Assembly: GCF_000794385.1 (NCBI RefSeq)
Contig: NZ_JTJB01000036.1
Location: 1 to 64,000, forward strand
Reading direction: 5' to 3'
From: Thermus sp. 2.9
Lineage (GTDB): Bacteria > Deinococcota > Deinococci > Deinococcales > Thermaceae
Length of the DNA: 64,000 nucleotides
Every line of letters begins with the position of its first letter. Position 1 is the first letter of the stretch. The notes beneath the pieces were generated by a model that had not been told where the DNA came from, ran no database searches, and worked only from the letters and a program-made list of their open reading frames with translations. Position numbers and translations under genes: made by a program. Positions 52,215 to 62,342 of this stretch are shown piece after piece.

Positions 52215-52243
52215 ATTATACCCCCTCCTCTCCCCAAATAAAA
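52215..52243 (-). promoter_or_regulatory. Promoter of the rpsF-ssb-rpsR-rplI operon
   Basis: Perfect -10 TATAAT on the minus strand (52220-52215), 41 bp upstream of the rpsF ATG. At 17 bp further upstream is TTTTAT, a poor -35 that is itself the T tract of the preceding tRNA terminator. The leader contains the strong ribosome site. Confidence 0.6.
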
Positions 52244-52249
52244 GACCCA

Positions 52250-52267
52250 GGGGGCCCGAAGGCCCCC
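52250..52267 (-). terminator. Terminator after tRNA-Asn (UUCG loop)
   Basis: On the minus strand GGGGGCC-TTCG-GGCCCCC, a 7-bp stem closed by a stable UUCG tetraloop, followed by TGGGTCTTTT. It starts 3 bp after the tRNA CCA end. Confidence 0.85.
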
Positions 52268-52270
52268 ACC

Positions 52271-52346
52271 TGGCTCCGCGGGCAGGACTCGAACCTGCGA
52301 CCAACCGGTTAACAGCCGGCCGCTCTACCAGCTGAGCTACCGCGGA
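52271..52346 (-). tRNA. tRNA-Asn (anticodon GTT)
   Basis: Complete 76-nt cloverleaf with encoded CCA. Acceptor TCCGCGG / CCGCGGA, D arm with AGCTGGTAGAGC, anticodon stem-loop CCGGC-TGTTAAC-CGG region giving anticodon GTT, and T arm GCAGG TTCGAGT CCTGC. It has its own promoter and terminator. Confidence 0.96.
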
Positions 52347-52361
52347 CCGGCCGCAAGGAGC

Positions 52362-52390
52362 ACTATACCAGGCTCCCCCCTAAGCGTCAA
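52362..52390 (-). promoter_or_regulatory. tRNA-Asn promoter overlapping the uvrB stop codon
   Basis: On the minus strand TTGACG (52390-52385), 17-bp spacer, TATAGT (52367-52362), 15 nt before the mature tRNA 5' end: near consensus. The TGA inside the -35 hexamer is the uvrB stop codon. Confidence 0.82.
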
Positions 52391-54387
52391 GGGCGCCGCC
52401 TACGCCGCTTTTTCCCCGGCACCGGCTCAGGGGTCCTGAGGCCCTGGAGGCGGGCCTCGAGGGCCCGAAGCTCATCCCTAAGCCGGGCCGCCCGCTCAAA
52501 GTCCAGGCTCTCCGCCGCCTGCCACATGGCGAGCTCCAGCTCGGCGATGCGCTCCTTAAGGTCCTCCGCCGGAAGCCCTTCCTCCAGGGGGGCCTCCTCG
52601 TACCCCTCGGGGCGGATCACCGCCCGCACCTCCTTCCGCACCGTTTGGGGCACGATGCCGTGCTCCCGGTTGTAGGCCTCCTGGATGGCCCGCCTGCGGT
52701 TGGTCTCGGCGATGGCCCTTTCCATGGCCTCGGACACCTGGTCGGCGTAGAGCCAGACCTCCCCTCGGGCGTTCCGCGCCGCCCGGCCGATGGTCTGGAT
52801 GAGGCTTCGCTCGCTCCTTAGGAAGCCCGTCTTGTCGGCGTCCAGGATGGCCACCAAGGAGACCTCGGGGATATCCAGCCCCTCCCTCAGAAGGTTGATC
52901 CCCACCAGGCAGTCGTAGTGGCCTAGCCGGAGGTCGCGGACCAGGGCCTGGCGCTCAAAGGCGTCCAGCTCGTGGTGGAGGTAGCGGGCGCGGATGCCGT
53001 GCTCCACCAGAAAGCTCGTGAGCTCCTCCGCCATGCGCACCGTGAGCACCGTGACCAGGGTGCGCTCGCCCCTTTGCGCCCGTTCCCGGATGCCCTCCAT
53101 GAGGTCCAGGATCTGGTTCTCCGTGGGCTTCACCACCACCAAGGGGTCCAGGAGCCCCGTGGGACGGATGATCTGCTCCACCACGCGGCCCGAATGTTCT
53201 AGCTCAAAGGGCCCCGGGGTGGCGGAGACGAAAACCACCTGGGAAACCCGTTCCAAGAACTCCTCAAAGCGCAAGGGGCGGTTGTCCAGGGCGCTGGGCA
53301 GGCGGAAGCCGTAGTCCACCAGGGTTTTCTTGCGGGCGTAGTCCCCCCGGTACATGCCCTGGAGCTGGGGCACGGTGACGTGGGACTCGTCCAGGAAGAC
53401 CAGAAAGTCCTCGGGGAAGTAGTCCAAAAGGGTGTAAGGGGGCTCCCCCGGGGCCTTGCCCGTGAAGTAGCGGGCGTAGTTCTCCACCCCCGGGCAGGTG
53501 CCCATGACCCGGAGCATCTCCAGGTCGTAAAGGGTGCGCTCCTTGAGGCGCTGGGCGTAGAGGGGCTCTCCCCGCTCCTCAAAGTAGCGGACCCTTTCCC
53601 AGAGCTCCTTTTCTATTTCCTTCAGGATCTCCTCGAGGCCCTCCGGGGAGAGGTAGTGGGTGGCGGGGAAAAGCACGAAGCCGGGAAGATCCCGAAGCCT
53701 TTCCCCGGTGACGGGGTGGACCTGGCTGATGCGCTCCACCTCGTCGCCCCATAGCTCCACCCGGATGGGCTCGGTGTCATAGGCGGGGAAGATCTCCAGG
53801 ATCTCCCCCTTGGCCCGAAAGCGCCCGGGGGCAAGGTCTATATCGTTCCGCTGGTAGCCCAGCTCTAAGAGGCGCTCCAAGAGCGCCTCCCGCGGGTAGA
53901 CCGCCCCCCGCTCCACCACCAGGTTCCGCGCCCGGTACTCCCTGGGATCCCCCAGGCCGTAAATGGCGGAAACCGAGGCCACCACGATCACGTCCCGCCG
54001 GGTGAGGAGGCTTCGGGTGGTGGAGTGCCTTAAGCGCTCAATCTCGGGGTTGATGCTGGCGTCCTTCTCTATGTAGAGGTCCTTCCCCGGCACGTAGGCC
54101 TCGGGCTGGTAGTAGTCGTAGTAGCTGATGAAGTACTCCACGGCGTTCTCCGGGAAAAGCTCCCGGAACTCCGCGGCGAGCTGCGCCGCCAGGATCTTGT
54201 TGGGGGCGAGGACCAAGGCGGGGCGGCCCAGGGCCTCTATGACCTTGGCCATGGTCACCGTCTTCCCCGTGCCCGTGGCCCCGAGGAGGGTCAGGTAGCG
54301 CTCTCCATCTCTTAAAGCTGCCACCAGCTCCCCGATGGCCTTGGGCTGGTCCCCCTTGGGTTCGGGACCCCGGTAGCGGAAGGTCAT
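52387..54387 (-). CDS. uvrB: Excinuclease ABC subunit B
   Basis: Damage-verification helicase of nucleotide excision repair. The 666-aa protein has Walker [15 protein letters not shown], the DNA-inserting beta-hairpin ([20 protein letters not shown]), [10 protein letters not shown] (DEAD-like box), [20 protein letters not shown], the QTIGRAARN helicase motif VI and a C-terminal UVR domain ([20 protein letters not shown]). It starts at an ATG 6 nt after TAAACT and ends in a basic RRRRRP tail. The slpA terminator lies upstream. Confidence 0.96.
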   Translation of the reverse strand: MTFRYRGPEPKGDQPKAIGELVAALRDGERYLTLLGATGTGKTVTMAKVIEALGRPALVLAPNKILAAQLAAEFRELFPENAVEYFISYYDYYQPEAYVPGKDLYIEKDASINPEIERLRHSTTRSLLTRRDVIVVASVSAIYGLGDPREYRARNLVVERGAVYPREALLERLLELGYQRNDIDLAPGRFRAKGEILEIFPAYDTEPIRVELWGDEVERISQVHPVTGERLRDLPGFVLFPATHYLSPEGLEEILKEIEKELWERVRYFEERGEPLYAQRLKERTLYDLEMLRVMGTCPGVENYARYFTGKAPGEPPYTLLDYFPEDFLVFLDESHVTVPQLQGMYRGDYARKKTLVDYGFRLPSALDNRPLRFEEFLERVSQVVFVSATPGPFELEHSGRVVEQIIRPTGLLDPLVVVKPTENQILDLMEGIRERAQRGERTLVTVLTVRMAEELTSFLVEHGIRARYLHHELDAFERQALVRDLRLGHYDCLVGINLLREGLDIPEVSLVAILDADKTGFLRSERSLIQTIGRAARNARGEVWLYADQVSEAMERAIAETNRRRAIQEAYNREHGIVPQTVRKEVRAVIRPEGYEEAPLEEGLPAEDLKERIAELELAMWQAAESLDFERAARLRDELRALEARLQGLRTPEPVPGKKRRRRRP

Positions 54388-54412
54388 CCCCTTAGTTTAG
54401 GGCAAAGGAAAA

Positions 54413-54434
54413 CCCCCCGCCCAGGGGCGGGGGG
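54413..54434 (-). terminator. slpA terminator
   Basis: On the minus strand CCCCCCGCC / GGCGGGGGG, a 9-bp stem with a 4-nt loop, followed by TTTTCC. It lies 18 bp after the slpA stop and just before the uvrB promoter. Confidence 0.85.
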
Positions 54435-54451
54435 AAGGGCCCAAGGAGCCC

Positions 54452-57310
54452 TTAGAACTTCACGGTGTAGCTCACACGGAAGGCCTTGGCCACGGTGTCC
54501 ACCGTGCCCCCGAAGGGGGAGTTGGCCTGGCCCTGGCGGAGGCGGAAGTAACCGCCCGCCACAGAGAGGTCGTAGTACTTAAGCTCCCCGTAGAGGCCTT
54601 CCACAGAGCCCGAGTTGCTGCCGAAGGAAGCCGTGGGAGCACCCGTGCCACCCGGGCTGGCGAAGAGGCGGTCGCGGTCGTAGGAGAAGGCGTTCTCCCC
54701 AGCGCCCACGGTGATGAGACCCCCCGCACCCTGGGCCACGTTCCAAGCCCCGTAGATGGCCCCCGCCACGGTGAAGCTGAGGCCAGGAGCGAAGAGCTCA
54801 TTCAGGGTGAGCCCAGCCCGGCCGTAGACCTCGCCCGCGCGGGCACCGCCGCCAAAGCGGGTGGAGCGGTAAGCAGCGTCGGCGCTCAAGCTTGGCTTGA
54901 AGGGCAGGGCCAAGGGGTCGGTGCTGAGCCGCACGCCCGCCTTAAGGGCGCTGTAGTCCAGGTTGCCGCCGCCAGTACCATCGTCAAAGTAGTGGAAGCG
55001 GACCCCAGGCTGAGCCTTGATGGGGCCAAGGGCCATGGGCTGGGCGAAGAAGGCGGCCACCTGGAAGTCGTTGTGGTTGCTCACGGTGAAGCGGGTGTAC
55101 TGGGCCACCACGGAAAGCCCCTTGATCAGGGCATCCTCGGCGTCGGCCTTGTGCTCCAAGCGGGCGCCGAAGCTGGAGGAGTAGCGCTGGGTAGGGTTGT
55201 TGAGGAAGTAATCCGAGCCAGAATTCAAGAAGTCCCTCTGGGTACCGCCCGTGCAGCCGAAGGCGGTGGGGCTGGTGGCGTTGTCGCAAGCCCGGTTGAA
55301 GTAGCCCGTGAGGCTGAAGCCGCGGAAGAGGGAAACCTTGGCCGCAAGGCCGAAGGCGATGTCGTTGGTATTGGAGTTGGCAGCGTCGTTGTAGCCCCGG
55401 GCGCTGTCCAGGTAAGCCTCCACCCCCACCGGGCCCACGCTGGCCTTGGCCTCCACGCCGAAGCCCCGGGTGTCGTAGCCGTAGGGGACCGTGGAGATAT
55501 TCTCGCCGTAGTAGTTGGCGTCCTCGTTCTCGGACATGCTGGCCTGGCCGTCGGCGTACTCGGTGTCCACGGCCCGGTAGTTGGCGGAGAGGTTCACGGA
55601 GCCCAGGTTCACCTCGGCCTCGCCGTAGTAGGCCCAGCTGGAGCGGTTCCTGTCAAAGTAGGCGGTGAAGGGTTCGCCGAGGCCCAGGGTCTTGGAGCTC
55701 ACCCAGAGCCCGGAGAGCTTGGCAGGGCCAAGCTCCAGGCTGGCATCGGCCCCAATGGCGGAGCGGATACCCACGTTGAGGGCGTAGTTCAGGCCAAGGC
55801 TTGCGCCCTGGAGGGGCTTGAGCACCGTGCGAATGCCGAAGTAGTTGCCGTTGATGGCAGGCGCTGCGTCCGCCGGAGAGCCCGGCCCCGCCACACCCCC
55901 CACGAGGGTGACTTCAGGGCTAAAGGGCAGGTTGGTGCCCGAGAAGGTGGCCACCACGCCCTGGCGGTAGTGGGCAACACCGCCCTCGGCGTCGTTGGCG
56001 AAGAGGTAGTCGTTGAACTTGAACTTGCTCGCCACCCGGCTATAGGCCACGCTGAAGGGCTGGCCGTCCACCTCACCCTTCACGCTCACCGCATCCAGAC
56101 GCACGGTAGGGGTAGGAACGAGGCTCGTGTCGTAGACCCGCACCCCAAAGGCGGCAGAAGCCTCGCTCACCGCCACACCGGTAGCGGCGGGAGTGTTGTT
56201 CTTCACCCCTAGGGTCAGCGTGGCATTCCCGCGGAAGAGGTTGTCAGCCCCTTCCTCCAAAGCAACCCTGCTAGAAGCGTAAGAGGCACTGCCGAACTGC
56301 CCCGTGGAGAAGACGCTCCCCGGGAAGAGACGGTCCCAGTCAAAGGCCGTGCTACCCTGGGTGAAGTACCGCAAGCCCGCCGTGGCGGTAAGGCTGCCGG
56401 AGATGGAGTACTGCACCTTGGAGAGTTCTTTGAGTTGCCCCTCGAGGCCGGAAACCCGCTCGGTGAGGGCCCCCACCTTCTCGGAAAGCCCCACCAGGTC
56501 AGAGCGGAGGGCGGCGGCGAACTCCTGGACAGCGGCCACGTCCTCCTTGGAGGCAAACTGTTCAACATCAGCCCCCTGGAGGTCGGCCAGGCCCTTCTCC
56601 AGGGCGGTGACCCGGTCCTGAAGGGCCAGCACGTCCTGGTTGAGGAGGACGGCGAGCTCGTTCAGGGCCTGGATGGCCTGGGCGTTGGCCTCCACCTGGG
56701 TTTGAAGGGCGGCCACGTCGCCCTTCACGCCCTCCACGTCCTTGGCCAAGGCGTCCAGTTGCTCGGCCAGCTGCTGGGCCTGGGCCAGGGCGGTGTCGGC
56801 GGCGATGGAGGCGGCCTCCACCCGGTCGGCCAGGTCCTGGAGGGCGGCCTGGTCCATGCCGGGCTCAGGGGCCGGCTGGGCCTTGAGCTCCTCAATCATG
56901 GCCTCGAGGCGGGCGATGTCCTCCTTGGTGGCGGCGCTGTCCTCGAGGGCGGAAACCCGCACGCCCAAGGCGGCGAGCTCAGCGGCGAGCTCCTGCACAG
57001 CGTTCTTCAGGGCCTCCAGGTCCTCGGAGGACATGGCCTCCATGGTGGGGGACTCGCCCTTGGTCTTCAGCTCCTCCTCAATCTGCTGCAGGAGGCGGTA
57101 GATGATGAGGGCGGCCTGGTAGCGGGTGAGCGTTTCGTTCCCCCGGTAGGTGCCGTCAGGGAAGCCCACGATGATGCCCTTGGCCGCTAGGCTCTCCACG
57201 GCCTCCTTGGCCCAGTGCCCAGCGGGCACGTCGGAGAACTGGGCCAGACCGAAGCCCATGGAGAGCACGGTCAAAAGCCCTGCCAGAAGTACCACTAGCC
57301 TTTTCTTCAT
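54452..57310 (-). CDS. slpA: S-layer protein SlpA (SLH domain plus outer-membrane barrel)
   Basis: Main surface protein of Thermus, joining the outer layer to the cell wall. The 952-aa protein has a signal peptide (residues 1-24, KKRLVVLLAGLLTVLSMGFG), an SLH domain (25-80, FSDVPAGHWAKEAVESLAAK and GFPDGTYRGNETLTRYQAAL), about 220 residues of coiled coil (QELAAELAALGVRVSALEDS and similar), then a long region of alternating beta-strands that ends in VSYTVKF. The final Phe is a classic outer-membrane barrel sorting signal. Start at the ATG at 57310, after a 130-nt leader. Two Cys flank CDNATSPTAFGC. Its base and codon use is less extreme than its neighbours. Confidence 0.93.
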   Translation of the reverse strand: MKKRLVVLLAGLLTVLSMGFGLAQFSDVPAGHWAKEAVESLAAKGIIVGFPDGTYRGNETLTRYQAALIIYRLLQQIEEELKTKGESPTMEAMSSEDLEALKNAVQELAAELAALGVRVSALEDSAATKEDIARLEAMIEELKAQPAPEPGMDQAALQDLADRVEAASIAADTALAQAQQLAEQLDALAKDVEGVKGDVAALQTQVEANAQAIQALNELAVLLNQDVLALQDRVTALEKGLADLQGADVEQFASKEDVAAVQEFAAALRSDLVGLSEKVGALTERVSGLEGQLKELSKVQYSISGSLTATAGLRYFTQGSTAFDWDRLFPGSVFSTGQFGSASYASSRVALEEGADNLFRGNATLTLGVKNNTPAATGVAVSEASAAFGVRVYDTSLVPTPTVRLDAVSVKGEVDGQPFSVAYSRVASKFKFNDYLFANDAEGGVAHYRQGVVATFSGTNLPFSPEVTLVGGVAGPGSPADAAPAINGNYFGIRTVLKPLQGASLGLNYALNVGIRSAIGADASLELGPAKLSGLWVSSKTLGLGEPFTAYFDRNRSSWAYYGEAEVNLGSVNLSANYRAVDTEYADGQASMSENEDANYYGENISTVPYGYDTRGFGVEAKASVGPVGVEAYLDSARGYNDAANSNTNDIAFGLAAKVSLFRGFSLTGYFNRACDNATSPTAFGCTGGTQRDFLNSGSDYFLNNPTQRYSSSFGARLEHKADAEDALIKGLSVVAQYTRFTVSNHNDFQVAAFFAQPMALGPIKAQPGVRFHYFDDGTGGGNLDYSALKAGVRLSTDPLALPFKPSLSADAAYRSTRFGGGARAGEVYGRAGLTLNELFAPGLSFTVAGAIYGAWNVAQGAGGLITVGAGENAFSYDRDRLFASPGGTGAPTASFGSNSGSVEGLYGELKYYDLSVAGGYFRLRQGQANSPFGGTVDTVAKAFRVSYTVKF

Positions 57311-57444
57311 ATTCCCGTACACCCCCTTCAGGGTTTTCGGGGAAGGCGGGGCGGGCGAGTTTCCGCGTTTCCTCTCCGAACCGCCTTTCCCCTAGATGCA
57401 GGGCTTAAGCTCTAGAAGAGCCGGTTTTCCCCGCATCCGCAGGT

Positions 57445-57474
57445 ATCATAAAAGCCTCACACAAACCCTGTCAA
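57445..57474 (-). promoter_or_regulatory. slpA promoter
   Basis: On the minus strand perfect -35 TTGACA (57474-57469), 18-bp spacer, -10 TATGAT (57450-57445). The start of transcription near 57438 leaves a leader of about 128 nt. The T. thermophilus slpA gene is known to have a strong promoter and a long leader used in regulation, and this arrangement fits. Confidence 0.82.
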
Positions 57475-57496
57475 GCCCTGGCGCCTTTAGGTTTGC

Positions 57497-57502
57497 TATA
57501 CT
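57497..57502 (+). promoter_or_regulatory. glmS promoter -10
   Basis: TATACT on the plus strand, with transcription expected near 57509, ahead of the ribozyme. No convincing -35 at 16-18 bp. It is divergent from the slpA promoter, 47 bp away. Confidence 0.5.
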
Positions 57503-57508
57503 CCCGCG

Positions 57509-57765
57509 AAGGGAGGTGGGAGCCTGGCGTGAAATGGGTCTTGGGAAGGCGGGAAGCGCAGGGGGTTCGGAAGAACCTCACGAGGTGGCGGACCCCGCAA
57601 GGGGATTACCGGCAAGGGCCGGGAAAGATCGAGGGATCCGCGGATGCCGCCCGGGGTGTGCCCGCCCCGCCCGCCTGAGCAAAGCCTTCCGGGAAAGCCG
57701 CCCCCGTGAGGGGGGGACAACCGGGGGGCAGGGCGCAAGGAAGTCGCCTAGGGGGTAAACCAGCC
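57509..57765 (+). ncRNA. glmS ribozyme, Deinococcus-Thermus variant
   Basis: The 280-nt leader of glmS has the conserved core of the glucosamine-6-phosphate-activated self-cleaving ribozyme. AGCGC is at 57555-57559 with the expected cleavage between 57555 and 57556; then a hairpin GGGTTC-GGAA-GAACCT, ACGAGGTGG at 57580-57588, ATCGAG at 57628-57633 and CGGATG at 57641-57646. Between the ACGAGG and ATCGAG blocks, which are only a few nt apart in the usual ribozyme, lies an insertion of about 36 nt with two small hairpins (CCCC-GCAA-GGGG and CCGG-N6-CCGG). Variants with extra stems in the core have been reported in this phylum. 3' boundary approximate. It should lower GlmS when the sugar phosphate is plentiful. 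Confidence 0.82.
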
Positions 57766-57791
57766 CCTTTGCCCATAGGTTAAGGAGCCTC

Positions 57792-59606
<1,815 letters not shown>

Positions 59607-59607
59607 T

Positions 59608-60588
59608 CTAGATTATCTCCACAAACTTCGCCACCACTTCCGGGTCCAGGCCCTTCCCCGCCTGGGCCCGAAGCTCTTCTAAAGCCTCCTCCTTGCTCCA
59701 GGCCCGCTTGTAGGGGCGTTCCGAGATAAGGGCATCGTAAACGTCCACCACGGCGAAGATGCGGGCCTCGAGGGGAATGGCCTCCCCCTTCAGGCCAAAG
59801 GGGTAACCCGAGCCGTCAAAGCGCTCGTGGTGGTAGAGGACCACGTTCAAAGCGGTCTGGGGCAAAAAGGGCAAGTTTCGCAAGATTTCCAAGCCCACCT
59901 CGGGGTGGGTTTTCACCACCTTCCACTCCCCCGTGGAAAGGGCGGTGGGCTTGCGCAGGATCTCGTCGGGCAAGGCCAGCTTGCCCAGGTCGTGGAAGTA
60001 GGCCCCCAGGCGGAGGCCCTCGAGGTCGGAAAACCCCAAAGCCTGGCCCAAGCGCAAGGAGAGCTCCGCCACCCGCTCCGTGTGCCCTTGGGTTTCCAGG
60101 TCCCGGTACTCCAGCACCCGGGAAAGGGCCCGCAGGGCCGCCTCACGGGTGCTCTTGAGGACCCGGAGGTGGAAAAGCCGCTCTAAAGCCTCCTCCAACC
60201 GCTTGGCCACCACCCGCAAAACCGCCTCGTCCTCCCGGCGGTGGGGCACCTTTTCCCCAAACGAGCCCAAGGCCAGCACCCCGTACCGCCGCCCTTCGGG
60301 TTTTAGGGGAACCAAGAGGGCTGAACGCAACCCCGCTTCTACATAGGGCCTCAGGGCCCCAGGAAAGGTGGCGTAATCCTCCACGTAAATGGGGCCTTCC
60401 CACAGCCGGGGGTGGCCCAGGAGCCCCTCGCCAAAGCGGATAGGATGCTCCACGTAAAGCCTGGAGAAACCCGAGGGGTAACGGCCCGCCATCACCGCCG
60501 GCCGCACCCGCCCCCCCTGGAAGAGGTAAAGGGCCCCCCCATGATATGGGGTTAGCCTTAGCAGGGTTTCCAGGGCCTCTTGCGCCAT
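59608..60588 (-). pseudogene. GAF/HD-GYP protein, 3' part, split by IS copy C
   Basis: Probable cyclic-di-GMP phosphodiesterase. This part keeps a GAF domain (LTPYHGGALYLFQGGRVRPA through YGVLALGSFG) and the whole HD-GYP domain: GHTERVAELSLRLGQALG, the metal motif YFHDLGKLALPDEI, HHERFDGSGYPFGLKG and VVDVYDALISERPYKR. It begins at an ATG within the target duplication (MAQEALETLL), so it might still be translated if transcribed from inside the IS. Together with the 5' part at 61735 it would be a GAF-GAF-HD-GYP protein of about 530 aa. Confidence 0.88.
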
Positions 60589-60590
60589 CC

Positions 60591-61734
60591 CAGACTTGAC
60601 CTATATGCGGCTCCTGGAGTAAAGAGGGGGCATGACCCTGCGCGAAGCCCTGTCCCAGATCCCCGACCCCCGGGCCCGCAACCGGCAGTACCCCCTTTGG
60701 GGCCTCCTGGCCCTCATCCTGGTGGCTTTTCTTTCCCGCGTGGACTCCCTGAGGGGCGTGGAACGCTTCGCCCGCGCCAACCCCCACCTCTTGCCCCACC
60801 TGGGCCTGCGCAAGGCCCCAGGCCACACCGCCATCACCCTTCTCCTTCACCGCCTGGATCCTGAAAAGCTCCAAGCGGCCCTCCTCCAGGTCTTCCCCGA
60901 AGCCGACCTTGGGGAAGTCCTGGTGGTAGACGGGAAGCACCTGCGGGGAAGCGGCAAGGGGAAAAGCGCCCAGGTGAAGCTGGTGGAGGTCCTGGCCCTG
61001 CACCTCCATACCACCCTGGCCCAGGCCCGGGCGGAGGGGAGGGAGGACCAAGCCCTTTTGGAGCTCCTGGACCGCCTGGGGGCGGAGGGGCTCAAGGGGA
61101 AGGTGGTGGTGGGGGACGCGGGGTACCTGTACCCGGAGTTAGCGGGGAAGGTGGTGCAAAAAGGGGGGCGTACCTCTTTGTCCTGAAGGCTAACCAGGGG
61201 GAACTTTTGGAGTGGGCCTTGGAGGTGTTCAAGGGCATGGAGGAGAGGCGGCTTCCTGGCGAGACCGAGGCGGTGTGGAATCTGGTGCGGGATGGGGAGG
61301 TGTGGACCTACCGGGTTTGGGCTTCCCCCTACCTGCCGGAAGAGGTGCGGGCCTTCCCTGGGGCCAGGCAGGTGGTGCGGATGGAGCGGGAGGTGAGGCA
61401 CAAGGGGACGGGGGAGGTGCGGCGGACGGTGAGCTACGCCCTCACCAGCTTGGGGCCGGAGGTGGCGGAGGCGAGGCGGCTTGGGGAGCTTCTCCTTTAC
61501 CGGTGGGAGGTAGAGAACCGGTCCTTTTGGGTACGGGACGTTCTCCTCCACGAGGATGCCTGCCAGGTGCGGGGGGTGGGGGCACAGGTCTTGGCGGCCC
61601 TCCGGGCCTTTCTGGTCTCCATGCTTCACCGCCAAGGGGTCAGGGAGAAGAAGGCGGCCTTGGAGGCCTTCTCCTTCAACCCCCTCTCCGCCCTGCGCTT
61701 CCTGGGGCTCTATGCGGTATAGCGGTCAAGTCTG
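60591..61734 (+). mobile_element. ISAs1-like insertion sequence, copy C
   Basis: 1144 bp, same as copy A in the opposite orientation. Ends CAGACTTGACC / GGTCAAGTCTG. A perfect 10-bp target duplication TGCGCCATCC flanks it (60581-60590 and 61735-61744). It interrupts a GAF/HD-GYP gene in the opposite direction. The matching duplication and identity to copy A suggest recent transposition. Confidence 0.95.
60632..61722 (+). CDS. Transposase, ISAs1-like, two overlapping frames (copy C)
   Basis: Same organisation as copy A on the plus strand. Frame 1 runs from the ATG at 60632 to a TGA at 61184-61186. The switch is A5G6 at 61158-61168: slipping back one base on the last GGG gives GCG TAC CTC and continues to the TAG at 61720. 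Full product about 363 aa with catalytic Asp, Asp, Glu. The promoter is TTGACC at 60596-60601, 18 bp, TAAAGA at 60620-60625; ribosome site GGGGG. This copy and A are the best candidates for active elements. Confidence 0.87.
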
Positions 61735-62342
61735 TGCGCCATCCCTAAAGGCTCGCGGGCGCTCTCCAGGGAAAGGGAAAGCTCCAAGAGCGCTCGGGTG
61801 CGCTCCGCCTCCTCCCGGGCTTTCTCCAAAGCCTCTATGCGGCCCAAGACCATCCCCGCCGCCTCCGCCAGGGCCTGAAGCCAGAACCGCTCCTCAGGGA
61901 GGATCTCCCCCACCCCCCCAGCGGTGTCCATGGAAAGCACTCCCAAGACCTTCCCCCGCGGATCCCGAAGGGGGACACCCAGGTAAACCCCAGGCTGCGG
62001 CTGGCCTGTTAGGAAAACCACCCGGGGATCTTGGGAAACATCAGGTACGAAAAGGGGCTCCCCGCTTTCCAACACCACCCAAGAAACCCCTTTACCACGG
62101 GGTAGGCGAAAGCCCACACGCTCCCGAGAAAGACCCTCCGCCGCCACCAGCTCCAAGGCGTCCTCCTCCGGGCGGTAGAGGAAAAGAAGGACCGAGACCG
62201 CCCGGGTTTGGGCCTTGGCCGCCTGCACCACCTGGCGGAAGACCTCCTCCCGCCGGTCTAAAGGTGCGAGGAGACGCCACGCGCGGACCAGGGCCTCCAG
62301 GCGTTTTAGCTCCAGCACCCCTGAGGCCATGACGCCCTTCAC
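61735..62342 (-). pseudogene. GAF/HD-GYP protein, 5' part, upstream of IS copy C
   Basis: N-terminal GAF sensor domain of the split gene: an initial helix (LELKRLEALVRAWRLLAPL), then VSVLLFLYRPEEDALELVAA, RGKGVSWVVLESGEPLFVPD and YLGVPLRDPRGKVLGVLSMD, and a linking helix that ends in LSLESAREPLGMA in the target duplication. The frame then runs 8 codons into the IS and stops. Start at the GTG at 62342 overlapping the DUF4127 stop, or the ATG four codons later. A truncated GAF protein may be made. Confidence 0.83.

Noticed and set aside
54992-56212. 406-codon frame antisense to slpA
   Set aside because: Shadow of slpA, no ribosome site, odd Val/Gly/His/Glu composition.
57396-57758. Open frame of 120 codons on the plus strand between slpA and glmS
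   Set aside because: It covers the slpA promoter and the glmS ribozyme, has no ribosome site and low-complexity Arg/Gly/Pro composition. The region is explained by RNA structure.
57509-57765. RNase P RNA as an explanation for the structured glmS leader
   Set aside because: The RNase P core blocks (such as GAGGAAAGTCC) are missing, while the glmS ribozyme blocks are present in order and next to glmS.
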